From Congzhengia minquanensis (GTDB lineage Bacteria > Bacillota > Clostridia > UBA1381 > UBA9506), in NCBI RefSeq assembly GCF_014384785.1, contig NZ_JACRSU010000002.1, positions 372,001 to 436,000 on the forward strand: DNA of 64,000 nucleotides. Reading direction: 5' to 3'. Both the position numbers and the translations under genes were made by a program. A model generated the notes under the pieces. That model was not told where the DNA came from, made no database searches, and worked only from the letters and a program-made list of their open reading frames with translations. Within the stretch, counting starts at the first letter, position 1, and every line of letters starts with the position of its first letter. Positions 18,387 to 29,200 of this stretch are shown here, piece after piece.

Positions 18387-19361
18387 TTAAAGCAGTTTTT
18401 TAAGCTCAGGAATCAGATGCCGGGCAACTTCAAAATGCCCGTCGCGAAGCGGGTGCAGAGGCTCTACCGGAATCCAGCCGTAAGAGTCGATATATGTAAC
18501 AGTTTCCCCTTTTTGCTCGTTAAACCGCTTCACCATTTCGCCCAGCGCTTCGTGGAACGCGCCGCAAAACGCGCTTAAAACCACGATTTTAGAAGCCGGA
18601 TTTCTTTTTCTCACAAGCTCTAAAAATTCCCAATAACCTGTTAAATAGTCTTCCTCCTTGGCGCCCCTGTCGTTTGCGCCGTGGTTAATTACAATGATGT
18701 CAGGGTTTTGCGGTTGTGCAAAAGAACCGCTGAAGTTATAGGGATATGCTTCTATCACCTTTGGCACAGAGCCGCAGCCGCCCTTTGTTATGCCCACTGC
18801 GCCGTAACCCATAATGACCGGCTTCAGCCCCAAAGCCCGGGCGGAAAGATATGCATAGGTGGCGGTTACATCGTCCTGGTTGGGCCTGTTTTTCTGGTTT
18901 ATGCGCTCGTCGTTATAAAATGCGTCGATTAAAACTCCCTCGGTGATGGAATCGCCGATAAATTCAATTACGCGGCGGTCGTCTTGCGGCAATGTGCCGC
19001 TTTTTTCTGCTTCATATCCCAAAAAGGAAAGTTTGCCCACCAGCGGTTGATGCCAGCGGTGCTGCTGCTCCATGGCGCCCTTTAAGACAACCGTGATAAA
19101 ATGCGCCCCGCTTGTTTCGCACTCAATCCGTAAATACCGGTTTAAAGGTGTTTCCATTTTCGCACCATTGTCCACGCTAAGATACAGATGGGGAAAAGGA
19201 TGTTCGTTCCAGTCTGTGTCAAAGTGCAAAACAGCGCATGTTCCACAAAACGCAAGTTCTATTGTGCCCCCCGGCGCCGTGGTTACAGCCGCGCCGAACC
19301 GTTCCGTATCCCACCGCCCCGATAATCTGACAGAGGTGTCTTTGTATGATATAAATTCCAT
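18387..19361 (-). CDS. SGNH/GDSL esterase, CE2-like two-domain form
   Basis: 324 residues without a signal peptide. Residues 1-115 form a beta-sandwich (SVRLSGRWDTERFG; LHFDTDWNEHPF; LYLSVDN) like that of CE2 acetyl-xylan esterases. The SGNH hydrolase domain follows with block I 'EFIGDSITEG' (nucleophile Ser), block III 'NHGANDRG' and the late catalytic His in 'LHPLRDGHFEVA'. It probably removes acetyl or other acyl groups from imported oligosaccharides, since it appears cytoplasmic. The ATG follows GGAGAG. It is convergent with the AraC gene and on the same strand as the URO-D-like gene upstream. Confidence 0.8.
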   Translation of the reverse strand: MEFISYKDTSVRLSGRWDTERFGAAVTTAPGGTIELAFCGTCAVLHFDTDWNEHPFPHLYLSVDNGAKMETPLNRYLRIECETSGAHFITVVLKGAMEQQHRWHQPLVGKLSFLGYEAEKSGTLPQDDRRVIEFIGDSITEGVLIDAFYNDERINQKNRPNQDDVTATYAYLSARALGLKPVIMGYGAVGITKGGCGSVPKVIEAYPYNFSGSFAQPQNPDIIVINHGANDRGAKEEDYLTGYWEFLELVRKRNPASKIVVLSAFCGAFHEALGEMVKRFNEQKGETVTYIDSYGWIPVEPLHPLRDGHFEVARHLIPELKKLL

Positions 19362-19434
19362 AACGGTCTCTCCATTTCTTTATATTTTCAATATGATCCG
19401 CTTTTATTGCCGACAAGACAGTTGCACCTTAATG

Positions 19435-20508
19435 TTATATTTTTGTTTTTTCCACCAGTTCCTTTAATTGTCTAGCCGTATAATCGTCTGTGTCTGTCAC
19501 ATAAATATAAACGCCTTTGGGCGAAATGTGCTTTAACAGATTTTCAAGCATCTCCGGCCTGTTAACAAACAAAACCAAGCCCTTTCCGCCTGCCTGTATC
19601 TTTTGATACAGCTCAAACCAACATTCGTCGGCAACATCTGCATTGCCGGCCCCCGGAATCCATTGAATGGCGTTCAGACGCGGAATGGAAAGCAGGTGGT
19701 CAACATGCTGAAGTTCACCCGGTCCGTCCAAATGGTAAATGGAGTGATCCAGATACTCTGTTTGATAAATTAAGTCCGGAAGGACAAATTCTTCAAACAT
19801 ATCCGCAGACAGCATTGCGGAAAAGTCGCACTGCAGCGGAAAATATGCTTTTTCGCACCAAATGGGCATCCAGCTTGTTACGCCGTCCTGATAGCCGTCT
19901 GTTATACTTTTTAAATGGAAAAACGCCTCTTTCCAGACAGGCTGAATTTTTTTCACCAGTTCCTTTACCTGTTCAGGATGGTCATACACGTCCAACAACA
20001 GCTCGCTGGTGCCTCTGAGTGACGCGGCAATGTCAAGCGTTCCGCCGATGTCGGCAATGGAGGTATAGAAAATGCCCTTTCCTGCCTCGCAGAGCATTTT
20101 GGTATAGGTATCCGTTGCCTGCCACATTTCAGAATTTCTATAAATTTTAATTTCGGGACAGCTGTCCCAATTCTTTATAATCGGATTGCGGTCAAACCAA
20201 ACAGTGTCTTTTGCCACCTGGAAGCTTCCGCCAATGCAAGCCGCCAAGGAACCCGGTCCAAAATCTGTAAATATGGTTGGGAACCCGTCGCAATAATAAT
20301 TTGTATGCAAAATACGTTCCTTTTCCCGCAGCACGCGGAATTCAAAATCCATGCGTACTTTCCAGTTAACCTCATCCTCTGTCAGTCCGGAAAAATCCGG
20401 TGCCGGGCTTTTGCTGCCATCGGGCGCAGACAAATATACCAAAAAACGGTCTGTTGCATCGTTCTGCCAAAAAGCGCTGTAGCGTTTTTTGGAAGCTTCA
20501 CTTAACAT
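19435..20508 (-). CDS. Uroporphyrinogen decarboxylase (URO-D) family protein of unknown role
   Basis: 357 residues, a normal length for the URO-D/cobalamin methyltransferase superfamily. Family-like elements: 'DFEFRVLREKERI' early on, 'ADIGGTLDIAASLRGTSELLLDVYDHPEQV' in the centre, and 'HLDGPGELQHVDHLLSIPRLNAIQWIPG' near the C-terminus. True HemE signatures are not evident and no haem genes are near, so haem synthesis is unlikely. Related genes are often seen beside glycoside hydrolases in gut bacteria without an assigned reaction; methyl transfer or sugar-derivative processing would be guesses. A strong GGGGAGGAAA precedes the ATG. Neighbours are the SGNH esterase downstream and the divergent GH151-like gene. 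Confidence 0.7.
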   Translation of the reverse strand: MLSEASKKRYSAFWQNDATDRFLVYLSAPDGSKSPAPDFSGLTEDEVNWKVRMDFEFRVLREKERILHTNYYCDGFPTIFTDFGPGSLAACIGGSFQVAKDTVWFDRNPIIKNWDSCPEIKIYRNSEMWQATDTYTKMLCEAGKGIFYTSIADIGGTLDIAASLRGTSELLLDVYDHPEQVKELVKKIQPVWKEAFFHLKSITDGYQDGVTSWMPIWCEKAYFPLQCDFSAMLSADMFEEFVLPDLIYQTEYLDHSIYHLDGPGELQHVDHLLSIPRLNAIQWIPGAGNADVADECWFELYQKIQAGGKGLVLFVNRPEMLENLLKHISPKGVYIYVTDTDDYTARQLKELVEKTKI

Positions 20509-20673
20509 AAAAGTTTCCTCCCCTGCCTGATATTATTTATACCTTATCTGAAAATTCGTTTCCTGTCAAGCATTATTTTATATTGGATTGTCAATGAATA
20601 TTGTTGACTTTAAAATCAACGTGGTATATAATCTATTTAACCTAAATTTTTAAGAAAATAAAGGAGCGGAAAA

Positions 20674-22647
20674 ATGAATTTCAGACAGGTACATTTAGAC
20701 TTTCATACTTCAGAAAAAATTGACGACATTGGCTCGCGTTTTTCGAAAAAACAGTTTCAGGAAGCTTTAAAAGCCGGACACGTGAATTCCATCACCGTGT
20801 TTTCAAAGTGTCATCACGGCTGGGCTTACCATCCGTCCGACGCCAACGAAATGCACCCCGGCCTTTCTTTCGATTTACTAAAAGAGCAGATTGAGGCGGC
20901 CCACGAAATTGGCGTGAAAACGCCTGTTTACATCAGCGCGGGTTACGACGAAAAAGCTGCAAAGGAACATCCCGAATGGCTGGCCCACTACCGGGACGAA
21001 AACGGCAACATATTGATGCCAGACTTTTCAATTCCCAGATATCATATGTTTTGTTTAAACACGCCTTATTTACCCTATCTTCTGGCGCAGATTAAAGAGG
21101 TGTGTGAACGTTACGACGCCGACGGCATCTTTTTAGATATTATGTCGGTGAGAAAATGCTACTGTCCCGCTTGTGTTGCTCAGCTCATTGCTGAGGGCAA
21201 AGACCCTGCAAACGAAGCCGATGCGTTAGACCTGGCAGAGCGGGTTTATGCAAACTATTGCCGCAGTGTGCGCGAAACCATCGATTCTGTAAAACCCGGC
21301 CTGCCTGTTTTCCATAACGGCGGCCACATTGTAAACGGCAGGCGCGACTTGGCGGACTTTAACACCCATTTAGAACTGGAAAGCCTGCCCACCGGCGGCT
21401 GGGGCTACGACCATTTTCCGCTGTCTGCGCGCTACGCACAAGGGCTGGGGAAAGAATTTTTGGGTATGACAGGAAAGTTTCACGAATCGTGGGGTGAGTT
21501 CGGCGGATTTAAACACAAAAATGCACTGCGCTACGAGGCGGCCTTAGCCGCGGCCAACGGCGCAAAATCCTCTGTGGGAGACCAGTTAGCCCCCAACGGT
21601 GAAATGGACATGGCCACCTATAACCTCATTGGCGCAGCCTATAAAGAGTTAGAAGAAAAAGAGCCGTGGCTGGATCATGTTACGGCAAAAACCGACATTG
21701 CCCTGTTTTCTACCGAGGCTGCCGCGACTTATTATAAAACATCAGACAGCGCAAGGGTTTCCGGTGCAACGGCAGGCGCTGTGCGCATGCTGCTGGAGGG
21801 CCACTATCTGTTCGACGTGGTGGATTTTGAATCGGACTTTAACAAATACAGCGTGCTGATTTTGCCGGATGCCGTTCGGTTAGATGAGGGATTTCAAAAG
21901 AAAATACAGTCGTTTTTAGATAACGGCGGCAAAATTTTAGCCACCGGCACGGCTGGTTTGAAAAAAGAAAACGACAGTTTTGCTTTCGACCTGGGTGCAA
22001 AATTTGTTGGCAAAAATGAATTTTGCCCGGACTATCTGCGTCCCGGTTTTGACATTCCCGATATGGACATTTCTGACTACATCATCTATGCGCAGGGCTA
22101 TAAATGCGAAACCACAGGCGAAGAGCTTGCCTCCCGCCGTGACCCCTACTTTAACAGAACGGCAGAGCATTTTTGCTCTCACAGACACGCCCCCTCTTCC
22201 GGCGTTTACGGCGGTGCCGGCATAACGGAAGGCAAGGACGGCGCATACATCGGGTGGGAAATTTTCACCGAATATGCAACCCGGGGTTCGCTTATTGCAA
22301 AGCGTGTTGTAATGCACACATTAGACAAACTGCTTGCTGAAAGAAAAACCCTTGAAACCAGCCTCCCGGCCCAGGGCGTTGTCACGCTGATGGACCAGGC
22401 TGAAAGCAGCAGACTGGTTTGCCACACCCTTTACGCCATTCCTGTAAAACGTGGAAGCGGTGTTGAAATTATTGAAGACATTGTGCCGGTATTCGACATA
22501 GATGTAAAAATTAAAACGGAAAAAGAAATTAAAAAGGTTTATTTGGCGCCGTCAATGGAAGAAATTCCGTTTACCCAAAAAGAAGGATATGTTTCCTTTA
22601 CTGTTCCGAAAATCGAATGTGCACAAATCACCGTGCTTAACTATTAA
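20674..22647 (+). CDS. GH151-like alpha-L-fucosidase family protein
   Basis: 657 residues, no signal peptide, ATG after AAGGAGCGG. The N-terminal (beta/alpha)8 part opens FRQVHLDFHTSEKIDDIGSR and has 'FSKCHHGWAYH' and 'YDADGIFLDIMS', resembling the GH151 fucosidase group and the wider alpha-amylase-like glycosidase clan. A beta-galactosidase trimerisation-like domain follows (about 350-520, VLILPDAVRLDEGFQKKI; NGGKILATG). The C-terminal 120 residues form a small beta domain. It probably removes fucose or a similar residue from imported glycans. Neighbouring genes (nanA, esterase, URO-D-like) support a host-glycan use cluster. GH151 membership is from remembered sequence features. Confidence 0.65.
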   Translation: MNFRQVHLDFHTSEKIDDIGSRFSKKQFQEALKAGHVNSITVFSKCHHGWAYHPSDANEMHPGLSFDLLKEQIEAAHEIGVKTPVYISAGYDEKAAKEHPEWLAHYRDENGNILMPDFSIPRYHMFCLNTPYLPYLLAQIKEVCERYDADGIFLDIMSVRKCYCPACVAQLIAEGKDPANEADALDLAERVYANYCRSVRETIDSVKPGLPVFHNGGHIVNGRRDLADFNTHLELESLPTGGWGYDHFPLSARYAQGLGKEFLGMTGKFHESWGEFGGFKHKNALRYEAALAAANGAKSSVGDQLAPNGEMDMATYNLIGAAYKELEEKEPWLDHVTAKTDIALFSTEAAATYYKTSDSARVSGATAGAVRMLLEGHYLFDVVDFESDFNKYSVLILPDAVRLDEGFQKKIQSFLDNGGKILATGTAGLKKENDSFAFDLGAKFVGKNEFCPDYLRPGFDIPDMDISDYIIYAQGYKCETTGEELASRRDPYFNRTAEHFCSHRHAPSSGVYGGAGITEGKDGAYIGWEIFTEYATRGSLIAKRVVMHTLDKLLAERKTLETSLPAQGVVTLMDQAESSRLVCHTLYAIPVKRGSGVEIIEDIVPVFDIDVKIKTEKEIKKVYLAPSMEEIPFTQKEGYVSFTVPKIECAQITVLNY

Positions 22648-22653
22648 AACTTT

Positions 22654-22686
22654 AAAAGGCTGTACAGCGTTACTGTACAGCCTTTT
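22654..22686. terminator. Bidirectional rho-independent terminator
   Basis: AAAAGGCTGTACAG, a 5-nt loop and CTGTACAGCCTTTTT, between the convergent GH151-like gene and topA. Confidence 0.9.
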
Positions 22687-22689
22687 TCT

Positions 22690-24762
22690 TTATTCTTTTG
22701 TATAACCGCAGTCGGGATTTGCACAGACAATTTGTTTCTTTTTGCCTTTTTTAGAAAGCAGCAGGCCGCCGCATTTCGGGCACTTTTCACCTGCCACGGG
22801 CATATCCCACGTCATAAAATCACATTTTGGGTTGTCCTCGCACCCAAAATAGGTTTTGCCTGTTTTCGATTTCTTTTCCAAAATCTTTTTGCCGCATTTG
22901 GGGCAGTCTGCCCCGGTTTCTTTCACAATGGGCTTGGCATTCCGGCACTCCGGAAAGCCTGGGCACGCTAAAAACTTTCCAAACCTGCCCATTTTATACA
23001 CCATGGTTCGACCGCACTTTTCGCAGATAACGTCAGACTTCTCGTCCTCAATTTTCACCTTGCCGATTTTCTCATCTGCCGTTTTCAATGTCTTTTCAAA
23101 GGGGCCGTAAAAATCTTCTACGATTTTTACCCAGTCGATTTCGCCCTCTTCAATTTCGTCCAAATCCTTTTCCATATCTGCGGTAAATGCAATGCCTACA
23201 ATGTTCGGAAAATGCTCCGTCATAATGTCGGTAACAACCGAACCCAGTTCTGTTGGAAGCAGCTGCTTTTTCTCACGCGTGACATATCCCCGCGCTGTAA
23301 TTGTGGTGATGGTCGGTGCGTAGGTGCTGGGACGGCCAATGCCCTTTTCCTCCAGCATTTTAATCAACGTTGCCTCCGTAAACCTTTGAGGCGGCTGGGT
23401 GAAATGCTGGTTGGGCAAAAGCTTTAACAGCTTTAAAATTTCATCTTTTGAAAGGGGCGGAAGCACCTTGTCCTTTTCTGTTTTATCGTCGTCGCGTCCC
23501 TCCACATATACGCTCATATATCCTTTAAAAACCAGCTTTGAGCCGCTGGCCTTAAAACCAAACCTGCCGGCTTTAATATCGGCGTTTACCGTTTCATAAA
23601 CCGCCGGCTTCATTTGGCAGGCAATAAACCGTTCCCAAATCAGCTTATAAAGCTTATACATATCTGCGGGAAGCGATTCTTTTAAATCGGCAGGCTTAAT
23701 CGACGCATAGGTGGGGCGGATTGCCTCGTGCGCATCTTGGGCGCTGTTTTTTGTTTTATACACATTTGGCTTTCCCGGAAGCAGTGCGTCGCCATATTTT
23801 GTTTTAATTTCCTCCCGCGCGTCTGCTATAGCGTCGTTTGAAAGCCTTAACGAATCGGTTCTCATGTAGGTGATTAAACCCACGGTGCCGTGGCCCTCCA
23901 CCGCCGCGCCTTCATATAGCTTCTGGGCGGCCATCATGGTTCTTTTCACCGTAAAGTTTAACTTTCTCGACGCCTCCTGCTGCAGAGTGCTGGTGGTAAA
24001 CGGCGGAGCGGGATTACGCTTTTTCTCGCCTTTTTTCACATTGTCCACTACAAATTCCTGCTGTGCCAGCTCGTCTAAAATTGCTTTCACTTCCGGCTCT
24101 TTTTCCGGTTTGATCTTTTTACCGTCGCAGCTGTTTAGCGACGCTTCAAACTCTTCTCCTGCCTGGGTTTTGAGTTTTGCGTCTACCGTCCAATATTCTT
24201 CGGGAATAAAATTTTCAATTTCCCGCTCACGGTCAACAATCAGCCTGGTGGCAACAGACTGCACCCGCCCGGCGCTTAGGCCTTTTTTCACCTTGCGCCA
24301 CAGAATCGGGCTGATTTGATAGCCCACAATCCGGTCTAACACTCTTCTGGCCTGCTGGGCGTTCACCAAATCCAAATCAATGGGGCGCGGTTCTTTAATG
24401 GCTGTCTGCACTGCATTTTTTGTAATTTCGTTAAACGTAATTCTGCAGTTAGATGTTTCATCTATATTTAAAAGCTTTGCCAAGTGCCATGAAATTGCTT
24501 CGCCCTCACGGTCGGGGTCAGTTGCAAGATAAATTTTCTTTGCGTTTTTTGCCTCTTTTTTCAGCTTTGACAAAAGCTCGCCCTTGCCGCGGATTGTAAT
24601 GTATTTCGGTTCAAAATGATGTTCTAAATCTACCCCCATTTGACTTTTGGGCAAATCCCTGATATGTCCCATGGAAGCTACCACATTATATGATTTTCCT
24701 AAATATTGTTTAATTGTTTTCGCCTTGGCAGGCGACTCCACAATCACCAAATTGTTTGCCAT
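22690..24762 (-). CDS. topA: DNA topoisomerase I
   Basis: 690 residues. Type IA topoisomerase that relaxes negative supercoils. It starts NNLVIVESPAKAKTIKQYLG (Toprim Glu), carries 'LATDPDREGEAISWHL' (Toprim DxD), and has the active-site Tyr299 in ITYMRTDS. Three C-terminal zinc ribbons follow (CEKCG...CPGFPEC, CPKCG...CEDNPKC, CPKCG...CANPDC). This is a complete, normal clostridial TopA. The ATG follows AGAGGAGG. dprA is 21 nt upstream on the same strand, the classic dprA-topA order in Firmicutes. Confidence 0.97.
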   Translation of the reverse strand: MANNLVIVESPAKAKTIKQYLGKSYNVVASMGHIRDLPKSQMGVDLEHHFEPKYITIRGKGELLSKLKKEAKNAKKIYLATDPDREGEAISWHLAKLLNIDETSNCRITFNEITKNAVQTAIKEPRPIDLDLVNAQQARRVLDRIVGYQISPILWRKVKKGLSAGRVQSVATRLIVDREREIENFIPEEYWTVDAKLKTQAGEEFEASLNSCDGKKIKPEKEPEVKAILDELAQQEFVVDNVKKGEKKRNPAPPFTTSTLQQEASRKLNFTVKRTMMAAQKLYEGAAVEGHGTVGLITYMRTDSLRLSNDAIADAREEIKTKYGDALLPGKPNVYKTKNSAQDAHEAIRPTYASIKPADLKESLPADMYKLYKLIWERFIACQMKPAVYETVNADIKAGRFGFKASGSKLVFKGYMSVYVEGRDDDKTEKDKVLPPLSKDEILKLLKLLPNQHFTQPPQRFTEATLIKMLEEKGIGRPSTYAPTITTITARGYVTREKKQLLPTELGSVVTDIMTEHFPNIVGIAFTADMEKDLDEIEEGEIDWVKIVEDFYGPFEKTLKTADEKIGKVKIEDEKSDVICEKCGRTMVYKMGRFGKFLACPGFPECRNAKPIVKETGADCPKCGKKILEKKSKTGKTYFGCEDNPKCDFMTWDMPVAGEKCPKCGGLLLSKKGKKKQIVCANPDCGYTKE

Positions 24763-24783
24763 TTTAGGCCTCCTCTTTTTGTA

Positions 24784-25953
24784 TCAGACGTTTAAAATAA
24801 AGTTCTTCCCCGGAAGCGTTTTTACAAATCCTCCGATTTCCAGCATCGTAAGTTCTGAGGAAAGCTCATCCGCAGACAGCGACGTTGCATTCAGTAAATT
24901 GTCAAAATGCACGGGGTCAAGCGACAGGCGCGTCAATATATTTTTTGCGGTTTCGGACAGACCGTCGTACCTTGCGTCAGTAAGCGGCGCAAAAGCTGCG
25001 CTGTCCGGCTCCTTTTCCTCTTTATATTCTTCCTCTGAATTATTTATGCATTGTTTTAATGTATTTATGTACACATCCTCATACTCGCTTAAAACATCTA
25101 TTGCAGATGCAACCAAAACAGCGCCCTGACGAATCAGACTGTTGGTTCCCCTGCTGTGTCCGCGGGTAATGTCGCCGGGAACTGCAAACACGTCCCTTCC
25201 CTGCTGAAGCGCATAATTTGCCGTTATCAGCGCGCCGCTCTTTTCCGGCGCTTCTACAACCACCACGCCGTCTGAGATGCCGCTGATTATTCTGTTCCTT
25301 GCAGGAAAATTTTGAGGAAGCGGCGGCGTGCCCGGCGGATATTCTGAAAGAACCATGCCGTTTATGCTAATTGCCTCCATCATCTCCGAATGCTCGGGAG
25401 GATATGCAATATTCAAGCCACAGCCCAAAACCGCTACTGTTATGCCGCCGGCAGAAAGCGCGCCGGAGTGGGAAGCGCCGTCAATGCCGCGGGCCATTCC
25501 GCTGACGACAACAACGCCGGCCGCAGCCAGCCCCTTAGCAATATCCATTGCTGCACATCTGCCATACTCCGTCATCAGCCTGTTTCCAACCATGGCAATG
25601 CAGGGCCGGTCGTTTAAATTAATCCGCTTGCGGCTTAAAACATATAACACGTAGGGCGGGTCTGGAATGTGCCGGAGCTTGTCCGGATAGAACGGACTGT
25701 CATAGGTCAAAATCCGAATTCCAAGTTTTCGGCACTGTTCTTTCACCCGGGCGCAGGACGTTAAATCCTTATCAGACAAAATATGAACCTCGTCACTGCT
25801 TAACCCGGCAGCCTCAGCCAGCTTCTTTTTTGCGGCTTTAAAAATTTGTTCAGGAGATTCAAAAATTTCTAAAAGATGGGTGATTTTATTGTGTCCCAAA
25901 TTTTCTTTTAAAGACAGCCACAGCCAAAAATCTAACTCTGCCAAATCAGCCAC
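24784..25953 (-). CDS. dprA: DNA-processing protein DprA (Smf)
   Basis: 389 residues. DprA loads RecA on incoming single-stranded DNA during transformation. A SAM/HhH-like N-terminal region is followed by the Rossmann core with 'AMVGNRLMTEYGR', 'VVVSGMARGIDGASHSGAL', 'TVAVLGCGLNIAYPPEH' and 'ALQQGRDVFAVPGDI', and by a C-terminal winged-helix region. The start is GTG (complement of 25951-25953); TTG three codons later, with GGGGTGG just before it, is a serious alternative. It is co-transcribed with topA. No other competence gene is in the window. Confidence 0.95.
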   Translation of the reverse strand: MADLAELDFWLWLSLKENLGHNKITHLLEIFESPEQIFKAAKKKLAEAAGLSSDEVHILSDKDLTSCARVKEQCRKLGIRILTYDSPFYPDKLRHIPDPPYVLYVLSRKRINLNDRPCIAMVGNRLMTEYGRCAAMDIAKGLAAAGVVVVSGMARGIDGASHSGALSAGGITVAVLGCGLNIAYPPEHSEMMEAISINGMVLSEYPPGTPPLPQNFPARNRIISGISDGVVVVEAPEKSGALITANYALQQGRDVFAVPGDITRGHSRGTNSLIRQGAVLVASAIDVLSEYEDVYINTLKQCINNSEEEYKEEKEPDSAAFAPLTDARYDGLSETAKNILTRLSLDPVHFDNLLNATSLSADELSSELTMLEIGGFVKTLPGKNFILNV

Positions 25954-26136
25954 CCCATTTTAAAAAAAATTCTTTCTATATTAAATTACTACAAAATTGG
26001 GCCATTGTAAAGTATTTTTTTAACAGAGAGCAAAATATTCATGATTATTTCATATAAAATTGTGTCAATTAAGGAAGCTTTTTACAAAAAGTGCAATAAT
26101 TGTTGCAAAATTTGCACATAATTTGCAATATATGTG

Positions 26137-26164
26137 TTGAAGAATTTGTGAAATATGGTATAAT
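26137..26164 (+). promoter_or_regulatory. SigA-type promoter of the first giant esterase gene
   Basis: -35 TTGAAG (26137-26142), 16-nt spacer, -10 TATAAT (26159-26164). TTTGCAATATATGTG lies directly upstream, and TGCAAAATTTGCA (26104-26116) is a near-palindrome. Start codon 38 nt downstream. Confidence 0.75.
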
Positions 26165-26201
26165 AAGAATGTATACTAAAATTTACAAGGAGAGAAAGTT
26201 T

Positions 26202-29200
26202 ATGAAAAAGACCTTTTCACTCATTCTTTCGCTTGCGCTATTGATGAGTTCATTCAGCGCCATCACTGTGCACGCGGCAGATGCGTCTTCTTATTTCAAA
26301 GAAGAAGAAGCGTTCTTTTTCTCATTTGAGAACAAGAGCGATTTAGACGAACCCGACATGCAGTTTGACAATGGATCAGACGGCACGTTTCAAACAGCAG
26401 GTGCAGCTACATATTTTACCCCCGGAGCCAACGGCTCTGCCGGCGCGGTTGCCGTGCACACAGAGGTAAAAGAGGGGAACCAGGGAATTCAAAACTCGGG
26501 GGTTAACAACATCAAGCTGATTCCTGGAAAAGATTATGAAATCTCCATGAACATTAAGCTGTTGTCAGCTTATAACTATGCTGTATGCCCCAACGTCAAT
26601 TTCTTTATTATGACGCAAAACACCAAAACATACAGCAATGCGGCATGCACCGAAGGCGAGTCCTCAACAGGCTCTTACTACTCTGTTTTTAAAGTGAAGG
26701 GCGATTCGGTGTTTACCAAAAACAGCGACGGCACCATTTCTGACGAGTGGTCGACCTTAAAAGCCACTTTCACAGTGCCCACGCAGTTTAGCAGCAACCG
26801 TTTTGTAAAAGCCGGGGAACTTTCCAATTTTCAGATTTTTGCTCGGTTTGGCTCGTCGGAACATTCCATTGCCACCGCATCTGACTTTACACCTGAATTT
26901 CAGGCCACACGTGAAGATGTTACGGTAAGGCCAAACGAAGTTAGAAAAAACTACTGGATTGAGTATGCGTTAGACGACATTTGCCTGCTTCCCGCAGCTT
27001 ACACCTCTGAATCTGTTGATCCCGAACCCGAGCCAGAACCCCGGGAGCTGGCGTTTTGGGATCAGGACTTTGAGAGCGGAAAATTAGGCACAGGCGAAGA
27101 CGGCCTTTTATACGAAGCCATGAGCTACACTCCAGAGTTTACTGACGACACACCGGAGGAGTTGCCGGATTCTACCAAGGCTCTTAAAGCAGTTTATAAA
27201 GACTCCGCTGACGGCCTTTTAGACCTTAAAATCAAAACCGGCGACAACAGCAAAAAGCTTTGGTATAACAGAACCTATAAAGTCAGCTTTTGGGCAAAAA
27301 CTTCTCAGGCTGTTGTAGATTACGCAAAAAACACCGGAAAATCCATGCACTTTATTCAGGAACGTACCTCTGAACAGCGCTTAGAACGCCGGAAGGACAA
27401 ATGGCCCAACATGGAGCTGAAAGTAGAATATGATACAAATTGGAAATATTATGAAATCTACTACCGTGAAACCCTGAATGAATCCCTTTCCCGGTCATCT
27501 GAAAATGACGGCTGGACAACCATTTTCGATTTCAGATTTAAACTTCCCGGTAACAGAAGCGACTCACCCGCGACGGACGCAGATGGAGATAAAACATATA
27601 CATATAAAACATTGGCCGGCGAATCGGTAACGGAAAAAGCCAAGAATTTCGAAATTTATTTAGACGATTTTAAAGTGGAGCCCACGAACATTGTGTATAA
27701 CGGCGACATGGCAATTGCTGAAGCCGCTGATTCCACAATTCCTTTCCTTCACTATGACGGCAGAACTAAAAATAACGGTCAGGACTACTACCTGGCCGGA
27801 AGCGACACTTTCTCGCCCGCTGTTTTGGGTGACGGCACCATTACAGCCGACAACACCTTTGCCGAAGTTTCCGGCATTGCCAACGAGAACGTTTTAAAGC
27901 TGACAGAAGCAGACGATAAAATGCACCAGGAAGTTGAAATTGACAACAAGAAGAAATATACCGTTTCGTTCTGGGCGAAAGCTGACGATGGTGCAGCTGT
28001 TGGTAAAAATTTGCTTCCTGTGATGGACCGTTCCATCATTGGAGATATGCGCGACGACACGACAATTGAAATCACACCGAAAGATAACAGCGCAAAGGTT
28101 AGCATTAACGACCCTACAAACCCTGACTATAATCTTGGTATGGGCTATGGCAACACAACCGGCGAAACAGGCGATGTTCCATTCATGTTGTTCTCGGGGC
28201 CTATGGGCAACAGCCATAGTTCTACTACTTTAAATCTGACTGCGGCCGGTGAAAAAATTGTAAAAGACGACTACTTTACCAGATTAAAAGCAGCCCCTGC
28301 CACAGCTTGGAACTATGAATATTACAACGGTGAAAGCTGGGTAAGCACAAACAACCAGGATGAGTTTTCCTCTAACCTGGCTTTAACAGAAGGCTGGAAA
28401 GAATATACGTTCGACTATGAATGCAATTACGAAGGAGACCATTACCGTATGCCGGAATTCTCCATTGATACGGACGAGGCCGTTAACTTCAGCCTGGCGA
28501 ACATTTCCATTGTGGAACAGGAATCTGGAGAAGAACCTGTAACCCCGCCTCCGGCAGATACACCTTCCGAATTTAAAGCTTCAAACGTTTCTGCTACCAG
28601 CAGCAAAGAATCTCTTACCACCTCCGATTCTATCAACGTATCGTGGGATTTTGAAATGGAAAGCGGCAAAGATACTCAAGAAGCAGATGGAAAATCTTTT
28701 ATCAAAATTTACGCTAACGACGGTGCAAACCGCTACTTTGTTGCAGCTGCAAGAGCAGATGCAGCCGGCAGGGCAGACATTAAAGCAACACAGGATTTGT
28801 TCGGCAAGAACTTAGAATTTGAAGTAATTCCCGTAGATAAAAACGGCAACTGCGGTCACAGCGCCACTGCCTTATTTAGCGGCAAAATCACACTTGCCAT
28901 GACCTCTGACCTGGCCATTAATTTAAACAAAACATCTGTCAATTGGTCAGTGAACGTAACAGCAGCAGAAACCGGTGCGGCTTCTGCCTATATTGCGCAA
29001 TACGACGCAAACAATAAACTTGTGAAAATTGACTTAGAACCCATTTCTTACACAGACGGTGAAAAGACCTTTGGTTCTAACATTAACGTGTTGGACAGTG
29101 CAGTGAAAGTGAAGTTGATGGTTTGGAGCGACACGTTCACACCGTTGGCCAGCGTAAAAACGGTTGAACTGATGCCGGTGAACAAAGACCCCTTTGCCGG

